Of a DNA stretch of 19,359 bases, positions 1 to 5,071 are shown piece by piece. The notes under the pieces are model-generated. The model was given only the letters and a program-made list of their open reading frames with translations. It ran no database searches and had not been told where the DNA came from. How positions within the stretch are numbered: the first letter of the stretch is position 1; the number at the start of each line of letters is the position of its first letter. The stretch is from a bacterium (lineage in GTDB: Bacteria > Patescibacteriota > Minisyncoccia > Phycocordibacterales > Phycocordibacteraceae): NCBI GenBank assembly GCA_021782715.1, contig JAJXUR010000004.1:1-19359 (forward strand), written 5' to 3'. The translations under genes and the position numbers were made by a program.

Positions 1-1095
1 ACACTGCCGCCGACTCCCGCCCCGAATGAGAAAATGCCGGAAAAATACATCCGGACGTTTGCGAATGACATGAGTATCTTCCAGAGAGGAGGTACGCCCG
101 GTCTCGCTCCGCTCCGAACGCCGGAGCCGGCCGAGCCACTACCGATTGTCGCTGTCCCTCCTTCTCCACCGACAACGCTTCCGACGGAACCGCCGATATC
201 GCTCTCGGCCGCCGCCTCAGTATCTGCTTCGCCGTCACCGCTCAAGACGTATTCGGGCGACTTCAGAGCGCGCGTTCAAGAGACACAAGCCTCGACCGCG
301 ACTGTGCTCGCCGCGGAGCAGGATGCCGCTGCATCACGGCCCGCTCCGGCCGCCGCTGAGACTCCAAAGAAGGACGCGCGGAATCTGTGGTATCTCGTCG
401 GTGGTGTCGTGCTGCTTATGGTCGGTGGCATCGGGGTGTATATCGCCTATTCGCAGTATCTCGTGACGACCGCGCCGGTAGTCGTCGCTCCCGCCGCGGT
501 GGCGCCGATATTCGTCGACAGCCGGGAACAAGTTTCAGGAACGGGAACCGCGCTCATGCAGGCAATCGAGCAATCTGTCGGCAAGCCGCTCGCCGTGAAC
601 ACGGTCCGTCTTCTCGCGTATGAGCAGTCGGCGGCCGGCATCAGCGTCTTCTCGGCGCTCGGTACGAATGCTCCCGGCATACTGACACGCAATATTGATG
701 CGGCACGGAGCATGGTTGGTGTCGTGAATACTGCAAGCGGGCAAAGCCCATTCTTCATACTTTCTGTCGGTTCCTATAGCGCGACGTTCTCGGGAATGCT
801 CTCCTGGGAATTGGCGATGCAGAGCGATCTCAGTGTGCTATATCCGTCATATCCAGCGTCGGTCGTTGCGACCTCGACTGCCACCAGCACGCGGAGCACG
901 ACTGCTCCCGTATCGGGTCAGCAGGTCGGTTTCCGCGACGAAGTCGTGAGCAATCATGATGTGCGCATTTACCGTGATTCGGCGGGCAGGAGCATCCTGC
1001 TCTACGGCTACTGGAACCAGACGACGCTGGTTATTGCGCGCGATCCGGCGGCATTCACCGAGATACTCGGGCGCCTCGCAGCATCGCATTCTTGA
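1..1095 (+). CDS. Pro-rich single-span membrane protein, 5' end cut by window
   Basis: The reading frame is open to base 1 and the codons before the first ATG (34) are already Pro-rich, so the true start probably lies upstream and the gene is 5'-partial. Counting from ATG 34, residues 1-115 are rich in Pro/Ala/Ser/Thr and look disordered and cytoplasmic. A hydrophobic segment at about 119-142 (after KDARNLWYL) forms one membrane span. About 210 residues follow outside, with a Ser/Thr/Ala-rich patch near 280-295. I recognise no catalytic motif. The pattern of Pro-rich cytoplasmic tail, one helix and external domain resembles conserved CPR hypothetical proteins; that is family memory, not proof. 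The stop is 19 nt before the DksA-like gene. Function unknown. Confidence 0.8.
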   Translation, partial: TLPPTPAPNEKMPEKYIRTFANDMSIFQRGGTPGLAPLRTPEPAEPLPIVAVPPSPPTTLPTEPPISLSAAASVSASPSPLKTYSGDFRARVQETQASTATVLAAEQDAAASRPAPAAAETPKKDARNLWYLVGGVVLLMVGGIGVYIAYSQYLVTTAPVVVAPAAVAPIFVDSREQVSGTGTALMQAIEQSVGKPLAVNTVRLLAYEQSAAGISVFSALGTNAPGILTRNIDAARSMVGVVNTASGQSPFFILSVGSYSATFSGMLSWELAMQSDLSVLYPSYPASVVATSTATSTRSTTAPVSGQQVGFRDEVVSNHDVRIYRDSAGRSILLYGYWNQTTLVIARDPAAFTEILGRLAASHS

Positions 1096-1102
1096 TGTCT
1101 GC

Positions 1103-1108
1103 TATCAT
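1103..1108 (+). promoter_or_regulatory. Extended -10 box for the DksA-like gene
   Basis: TATCAT is preceded by TG one base upstream (1100-1101), an extended -10 pattern, and sits 6 nt before the ATG at 1115. Transcription would start at or beside the start codon, giving a leaderless mRNA. No good -35 is visible. Inference from sequence only. Confidence 0.45.
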
Positions 1109-1114
1109 GCACGC

Positions 1115-1462
1115 ATGAACACCGAACGCTTCAAGCAAAGATTAGAAGGAGAGAAGACAAATCTCGAGTCGGAGATGGGCGATATCGGCCGGAAGAATCC
1201 GGCCGTTCCGGGCGATTGGGAGCCGATTCAGTCGGAGACCGGTGCCGAAGCCGATCTGGTCGATCAGGCCGACGTGGTCGTGAATCGTGACACGACGTCG
1301 GCGATCTTTGCCGACCTTGAGACGCGGTATGACACGGTCCTCGCGGCGCTCGCACGCATCGAGAAGGGGACGTACGGCGTATGCGACGTTTGCGGTGCCG
1401 CTATAGAAGAGGCTCGTCTGGAAGCGGATCCTGCGGCGACAACGTGCATCAAACATCTTTAG
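1115..1462 (+). CDS. DksA/TraR-type zinc-finger protein
   Basis: This 115-residue protein has the DksA/TraR layout: an N-terminal helical, charged half and a C-terminal zinc finger. The finger is C90-x2-C93-x17-C111-x2-H114, the family spacing but with His in place of the fourth Cys. The RIEKGTYGVCDVCG segment before the finger is typical of the family. Members bind the RNA polymerase secondary channel and tune transcription, often with ppGpp; shorter relatives are less well understood. The ATG at 1115 is chosen because the open frame upstream overlaps the preceding gene and because a -10 box ends 6 nt before it. The protein is shorter than E. coli DksA (151 aa). The stop is 6 nt before the ComM gene, so the two are probably co-transcribed. 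Confidence 0.85.
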   Translation: MNTERFKQRLEGEKTNLESEMGDIGRKNPAVPGDWEPIQSETGAEADLVDQADVVVNRDTTSAIFADLETRYDTVLAALARIEKGTYGVCDVCGAAIEEARLEADPAATTCIKHL

Positions 1463-1468
1463 GAAGCT

Positions 1469-3043
1469 ATGACCGCGAAACCGAAACTCGCATCGGTTCG
1501 CGAATCTTCTGTGCTCGGCAAAGCACCGAAGCACGGCTATGCGAAGACGCTTGCCGCACAACCGGTTGGCTCTGGTGCGGAGATAGTCACCGTCGAAGCT
1601 GACCTCACGCGCGGGCTGCACAACTTCGCTGTCGTCGGTCTGGCCGACAAAGCCGTCGAGGAATCGCGCGATCGCGTTTCGGCCGCGATACGCCACTCGG
1701 GATATAAGCCGCCGAAGCAGCAGAACAAGCGCATCGTCCTCTCGCTCTCCCCGGCGGACTTGAAGAAAGAAGGCTCGCATTACGACGTGCCGCTCGCTCT
1801 TGCGTACCTCATCGCCGCCGGCGACCTCGAGCCGTGCATAGAGGACACGCTTACCATCGGTGAGCTTGCACTCGATGGCACAATCAGAAGCGTACGCGGC
1901 GTCCTGCCGCAAGTACTCGCAGCGAAACGCTACGGTGTCGGGAAGATATTCGTCCCGCCGGGGAATGCGCGCGAGGCTTTGCTCGCTGAAGGCGTCGCCA
2001 TCTACGCGCCCGCGTCGCTTACGGAGCTCCTCGAACATCTGAAAGGGGAGAAGCCGCTGCCGCGCCTCGTACGCGACCGGCGCGTGAGCGCGCCGCCGCC
2101 CGCTATCGATCTCGCTGAGGTGAAAGGGCAGGAGAGTGCGAAGCGTGCGCTTGAGATTGCTGCCGCCGGTCGCCATAATATCGTCTTCTATGGTCCGCCG
2201 GGCACCGGCAAAACCATGCTCGCCCGCGCGCTCTCTGGCATCCTCCCACCACTTTCTGATGATGAAGTGCTCGAAGTGACGGCGATACATTCCACTGCCG
2301 GACTTCTCCCGGATGGGGATGCGGTCTATTGGCCGCCCTTTCGTGCGCCGCACCACTCAGTGTCGCATGTGGCTATCGTGGGCGGCGGCGCATTCCCGAA
2401 GGCGGGGGAGGTGACCCTTGCGCATAAGGGTGTCCTCTTCCTCGATGAATTCCCGGAGTTCGAGTCGAGAGTGCTCGAAGCACTCAGGCAGCCGCTCGAG
2501 GACCGCGTTGTCACGGTCTCGCGCGCGCGGGCGACCGTGACGTTTCCGGCAGACTGCATGATCGTCGCGGCTATGAATCCGGCCGATACCATCTCGAGTG
2601 ATTCGCGCGTGGCTATCCGTGCGGCTGCGAAACAGGCACGCCGCATATCACGTCCTATCGTCGACCGTCTCGATCTGTGGATCGAAGTGCCGCTCGTCCC
2701 GCACGAGACGCTCGCGAAACTGAGCCAGGGAGAATCATCCGAGCGAGTGCGCACTCGTGTCGTCGCGGCTCGCAGACTCGCTGCGAAGCGCGCCGGGCGC
2801 GCTGGAATGACCAATGCCGCTCTTTCTGGAAAGGAGCTCGACGAGAAGAGTGGTATGAGTACCGCCGCCAAAGAGGCGCTTACGATGGCCGCCGCACGGC
2901 TCCATTTCTCCCCGCGGAGTTACCACCGCACGATGCGCGTCGCGCGCACCATCGCCGATCTCGCGGGCGCCGAGACGGTGACACCCGATTTCATACATGA
3001 GGCTTTGCAATACCGCCCTCGCGGCCTGTTCGGATTCGAGTAG
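1469..3043 (+). CDS. comM: ComM/YifB-family Mg-chelatase-like AAA+ ATPase
   Basis: The 524-residue protein has the three-part ComM/YifB structure. Residues about 30-190 are the Lon-protease-like N domain with the signature VVGLADKAVEESRDRV. The AAA+ core carries Walker A GPPGTGKT (242-249) and Walker B VLFLDEF (322-328). The C-terminal Mg-chelatase-related domain ends near FSPRSYHRTMRVARTIADL. In Vibrio, ComM is a hexameric branch-migration helicase that helps integrate DNA taken up by natural transformation; the same role is likely here. The start is the ATG 6 nt after the DksA-like stop, with AGGA just upstream overlapping that stop, consistent with translational coupling. The N terminus is about 25 residues longer than in proteobacterial ComM. 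Length is typical and no break is seen. Confidence 0.92.
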   Translation: MTAKPKLASVRESSVLGKAPKHGYAKTLAAQPVGSGAEIVTVEADLTRGLHNFAVVGLADKAVEESRDRVSAAIRHSGYKPPKQQNKRIVLSLSPADLKKEGSHYDVPLALAYLIAAGDLEPCIEDTLTIGELALDGTIRSVRGVLPQVLAAKRYGVGKIFVPPGNAREALLAEGVAIYAPASLTELLEHLKGEKPLPRLVRDRRVSAPPPAIDLAEVKGQESAKRALEIAAAGRHNIVFYGPPGTGKTMLARALSGILPPLSDDEVLEVTAIHSTAGLLPDGDAVYWPPFRAPHHSVSHVAIVGGGAFPKAGEVTLAHKGVLFLDEFPEFESRVLEALRQPLEDRVVTVSRARATVTFPADCMIVAAMNPADTISSDSRVAIRAAAKQARRISRPIVDRLDLWIEVPLVPHETLAKLSQGESSERVRTRVVAARRLAAKRAGRAGMTNAALSGKELDEKSGMSTAAKEALTMAAARLHFSPRSYHRTMRVARTIADLAGAETVTPDFIHEALQYRPRGLFGFE

Positions 3044-3067
3044 ATTTAAATTTTTAAACATTTAAAT
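3044..3067. repeat. A/T-rich octamer repeat, copy A
   Basis: Three 8-mers in a row, ATTTAAAT then TTTTAAAC then ATTTAAAT, directly after the comM stop. The outer units are self-complementary. Bases 3045-3067 are identical to 16816-16838, and 3053-3069 to 3355-3371. The block stands out against GC-rich surroundings. Confidence 0.8.
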
Positions 3068-3075
3068 ATATAAAA

Positions 3076-3546
3076 ATGGCGACAGTACGAAGATTCGAGG
3101 ATCTGGTGATGTTCAAGAGGGCGCGCGAGCTCACGAAGGCTGTCTACGTGTCACTCACGAATTGCAGGGATAACGGTTTTCGTGATCAGATCCAGCGTGC
3201 ATCCGTTTCTATCGTTTCGAATATCGCAGAAGGCTTCGAGAGCGGTACGAAGAGCGAGTTCTTGAACTATCTATACATCGCCAAAGCCTCGGCAGGAGAA
3301 GTGCGAGCGCAGTTGTATATCGCTTTCGATATCGGCTATTTGAATATTGAAACATTTAAACATTTAAATATGAGTGCCGAGGAGTGCAGTCGGCTCATCG
3401 CGAGCTTCATCAAGAAGCTGAAGTCCGGCGGCATGTCGGGCATGCAATTCAAGCGAGAGACGCAGCGCGACCTCGCGGGAGAGATGATGCGTGACGCGGG
3501 CTATGTGCGGCTTCCGAACGGGCAGGTGGTAGAGAAGAAAGATTAG
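3076..3546 (+). CDS. Four-helix-bundle protein (S23 / 23S rRNA intervening-sequence type)
   Basis: A 156-residue protein of the S23-type four-helix-bundle family. It shows the family pattern: RFEDLVMFKRARELTKAVY near the start, FRDQIQRASVSIVSNIAEGF (helix 2), SEFLNYLYIAKASAGEVRAQ (helix 3), and a last helix ending SRLIASFIKKLKSG. Relatives are encoded inside 23S rRNA intervening sequences, as free-standing genes, or as the Avd accessory protein of diversity-generating retroelements. They are thought to bind nucleic acid, but their role is mostly unknown. No reverse transcriptase or rRNA is seen here. The C-terminal 30 residues or so after the bundle are basic and extend past the usual end. 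The gene is bracketed by A/T-rich repeats (3044-3067 and 3706-3733) and contains a third copy in frame (TFKHLN, 3352-3369). Confidence 0.88.
   Translation: MATVRRFEDLVMFKRARELTKAVYVSLTNCRDNGFRDQIQRASVSIVSNIAEGFESGTKSEFLNYLYIAKASAGEVRAQLYIAFDIGYLNIETFKHLNMSAEECSRLIASFIKKLKSGGMSGMQFKRETQRDLAGEMMRDAGYVRLPNGQVVEKKD
3352..3371. repeat. A/T-rich repeat, copy B, inside the four-helix-bundle gene
   Basis: Bases 3355-3371 match 3053-3069 exactly (17 bp). Here the repeat is read in frame as part of TFKHLNM. It fits the family alignment without a length change, so it may be chance, conversion or in-frame capture. Confidence 0.6.
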
Positions 3547-3680
3547 ATGTCTCGATGAAGGATGGCAGTATCCGCTCGCTCAAATATATCCCTGGGAGTT
3601 CGAGGGACTGGGTGAAATCGAGGGACTTCTTGCCTTACCGTGCATGCAGTGAGCACCACGAAAACCAAATCGCCCGCAAC

Positions 3681-3711
3681 GAAACCGCGTTGGAGGGCGG
3701 TTTCCATTTTT
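3681..3711 (+). terminator. Probable Rho-independent terminator after the four-helix-bundle gene
   Basis: GAAACCGC (3681-3688) pairs perfectly with GCGGTTTC (3697-3704) around an 8-nt loop, followed after CA by TTTTT. Stem strength is modest and the gap to the gene stop is 134 nt, so confidence is moderate. An alternative fold pairs 3671-3675 with 3695-3699 and 3677-3681 with 3688-3692. Confidence 0.5.
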
Positions 3712-3733
3712 AAATATTGGAATCTTTAAATAT
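3706..3733. repeat. A/T-rich repeat, copy C (divergent)
   Basis: It has two TTTAAA cores separated by TATTGGAATC. AATCTTTAAAT (3721-3731) is also found at 16812-16822, the left end of copy D. It is less regular than copies A and D. Confidence 0.5.
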
Positions 3734-3745
3734 CTTACTACCCAA

Positions 3746-3794
3746 CGAAGCGAATGAAGAATGAAATTCTTATTTCATTCTTCTGAGCGAAGCG
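3746..3794. repeat. 12-bp perfect hairpin flanked by 7-bp direct repeat
   Basis: GAAGAATGAAAT (3756-3767) and ATTTCATTCTTC (3772-3783) form a perfect 12-bp stem with a TCTT loop. CGAAGCG flanks it at 3746-3752 and 3788-3794. Neither strand has a T-run after the stem, so a simple terminator is unlikely. The pattern resembles a tiny palindromic insert with a target duplication. Confidence 0.55.
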
Positions 3795-3802
3795 CAGGGA
3801 GG

Positions 3803-3822
3803 AAGCTCGGCTCTGCGAGCTT
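3803..3822 (-). other. Hairpin overlapping the M23 gene stop codon
   Basis: AAGCTCG (3803-3809) and CGAGCTT (3816-3822) pair around a 6-nt loop. On the minus strand the stem begins inside the TAA stop of the M23 gene. There is no T-run after it, so it is at best a 3'-end stabiliser or weak terminator. Confidence 0.4.
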
Positions 3823-4840
3823 ACTGCGGCGAACAGACGCTGCCGACAGAACAATTGCGGAAGGGGTTGGCGGCACCGCGCACCTCGAAGTGCACGTGCG
3901 GGCCGGTCGTCATGCCGGTCATGCCGACGTAGCCGATGATCTGTCCTTTTTCGACGGTTTGTCCCGAAGAGACGGCCGGGTGGGTCATGTGCGCGTAGAG
4001 CGTCTGCGTATCATTGTCGTGGGTGATGACGACGTAATTGCCGTAGCCGCCGTTCCACGCGCCGTTGTTGCGCGCGATGATGACGGTGCCGGCTGCCGCG
4101 GCATGAATCGGTGTACCGCGCGATGCACCGATATCGACGGCATTCCAGCCATGGATGCCTTGCGTGATGACGCCGCCCGGGACCGGGTCGCCATAGTATC
4201 CCGGTTGCGCTGCTCCGCCGCCGCCGAGGTACGGCTCGCGGATGGTTTTCCCGTGTACGATGCCTTTCTTCGGTTTCGGCGTTTCTATCGGTGCGATTTC
4301 GGCACCCGGTATGATGATGACCGAACCGACGGCGAGCGGAGCTCCGGCATCAAGGCCGTTGAATTGAGCGATCTCGCCCGCATCGGCGCTGTATTTCTTG
4401 GCAATCGACTTAAGCGTTTCATTCTTGCCGACGGTGTGCTTGATACCGGAGATAGGCAGGATGATGAGCGTATCGCCGACATGGATATCGCGCGTACCGC
4501 TCAGGTTATTCGCCCAGATGATGGTATTTACCGAGACACCGAACATGTCGGCAATCTCGGAGAGGGTGTCGCCCGGCCGCACGACATAGACCGAGATGCG
4601 GTCTGATGGCGTCGAGCTCGCGACGTCAGCAATAGTGCCCGAGGGGCCGGTGTAAGCGAGAACGGCGTTATCGCTGGTCTGGATGCCGTCGCCGAGGCCC
4701 TTGTCGGGATTCGGGTCGATATTGGTGGCGGCTTCAAGCAGGGGCGTTGAAGGACTGGGCGTGAATCCACTTCCTGCCGCATTCGCATTTACTCCAAAAA
4801 ACCAGAACGCGCCTGCGCGGTTCGGGAAAAGTGTCGTCAC
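3821..4840 (-). CDS. LysM-LysM-M23 peptidoglycan hydrolase (LytM/NlpD-like)
   Basis: From the GTG at 4840 the protein has 339 residues. Two LysM domains come first, starting at YVVRPGDTLSEIADMFGVS and at HTVGKNETLKSIAKKYS; they bind peptidoglycan. The C-terminal M23 domain has GIHGWNAVDIGA, GNYVVITHDN, LYAHM and GPHVHFEV. The last carries the HxH zinc/catalytic motif. The usual HxxxD motif is replaced by HGWNAVD, with His shifted to six residues before Asp. M23 enzymes cut peptide cross-links in the wall. The frame stays open upstream to 4936 and encodes a strong signal-peptide-like stretch (QLFLTGLVAVALV, then Ala-rich). The true start is probably an ATT at 4891 or 4933 on the minus strand, so the GTG start likely drops the export signal. 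Confidence 0.9.
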   Translation of the reverse strand: MTTLFPNRAGAFWFFGVNANAAGSGFTPSPSTPLLEAATNIDPNPDKGLGDGIQTSDNAVLAYTGPSGTIADVASSTPSDRISVYVVRPGDTLSEIADMFGVSVNTIIWANNLSGTRDIHVGDTLIILPISGIKHTVGKNETLKSIAKKYSADAGEIAQFNGLDAGAPLAVGSVIIIPGAEIAPIETPKPKKGIVHGKTIREPYLGGGGAAQPGYYGDPVPGGVITQGIHGWNAVDIGASRGTPIHAAAAGTVIIARNNGAWNGGYGNYVVITHDNDTQTLYAHMTHPAVSSGQTVEKGQIIGYVGMTGMTTGPHVHFEVRGAANPFRNCSVGSVCSPQ

Positions 4841-4929
4841 GAGGGCGACAGCGACGAGTCCTGTAAGGAAAAGTTGTGAGGTGAATTTAATGGGAAAACG
4901 GGGAAACGTGGTGGGTCTTTCGAATACAA

Positions 4930-4962
4930 AAATGGCTTACATACTCTGTATATAAGCCATTT
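4930..4962 (-). promoter_or_regulatory. Leader hairpin followed by T-run upstream of M23 gene
   Basis: AAATGGCTTA (4930-4939) and TAAGCCATTT (4953-4962) form a 10-bp stem. Read on the minus strand the stem is followed by a run of Ts, the look of an intrinsic terminator or attenuator. A smaller hairpin with a GGAA loop (4968-4979) precedes it. Both lie between the predicted start of transcription (about 4987) and the gene. An alternative reading is that they end a short RNA of about 60 nt. Confidence 0.5.
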
Positions 4963-4993
4963 CTTGAATACTTCCGTATCAGTCGATAGACGG

Positions 4994-5021
4994 AGTATAA
5001 CCGAGTGAGATTTTGCGTCAA
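4994..5021 (-). promoter_or_regulatory. Sigma-70-type promoter of the M23 gene
   Basis: On the minus strand the -35 box TTGACG (5021-5016) and -10 box TATACT (4999-4994) are separated by 16 nt, a near-consensus promoter. Transcription should start near 4987. Confidence 0.7.
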
Positions 5022-5059
5022 TCGACTTATCCGATGCCTGTGGAGAGCGCTTTGTGAGG

Positions 5060-5065
5060 TATATT
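5060..5065 (+). promoter_or_regulatory. -10 box of the helicase gene
   Basis: TATATT lies 6 nt before the GTG at 5072, predicting a leaderless mRNA. No clear -35 is visible. Confidence 0.4.
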
Positions 5066-5071
5066 CTGTAA

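Larger units (their letters stand above)
3547..3820. other. Gene-free gap with several hairpins
   Basis: There is no convincing ORF in these 274 bases. The gap holds a 10-bp direct repeat (TCGAGGGACT at 3600-3609 and 3618-3627), a terminator-like hairpin (3681-3704) that competes with another fold (3671-3699), an A/T-rich repeat (3706-3733), a 12-bp perfect hairpin flanked by a 7-bp direct repeat (3746-3794), and a hairpin overlapping the stop of the minus-strand M23 gene (3803-3822). I looked for tRNA features around 3590-3610 and found none that fold. Confidence 0.7.
4841..5071. other. Divergent intergenic/leader region between M23 gene and helicase
   Basis: It holds the M23 promoter and structured leader on the minus strand, a probable N-terminal extension of the M23 protein (up to 4936), and a -10 box for the plus-strand helicase. 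A 7-bp inverted repeat AGTCGAT (4981-4987) / ATCGACT (5021-5027) flanks the M23 promoter. Confidence 0.6.

Noticed and set aside
1142..2356. 404-codon open frame on the minus strand
   Set aside because: It lies fully antisense to the DksA-like and comM genes, is Arg-rich with no motif, and is explained by codon bias of the real genes.
3076..3546. Diversity-generating retroelement (four-helix-bundle protein as Avd)
   Set aside because: No reverse transcriptase, template repeat or variable C-lectin-type target gene is in the window.
3600..3627. 10-bp direct repeat as a CRISPR or iteron seed
   Set aside because: There are only two short copies 18 bp apart with no further units or associated genes.
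3590..3640. Possible tRNA T-arm (GTTCGAG) in the gap after the four-helix-bundle gene
   Set aside because: The bases on either side do not pair into a T-stem and no acceptor or anticodon arm could be built.
3761..4606. 281-codon open frame on the plus strand
   Set aside because: It is antisense to the M23/LysM gene, whose domains are clear. Its Arg/Asp/Val-rich composition is typical of a shadow frame.
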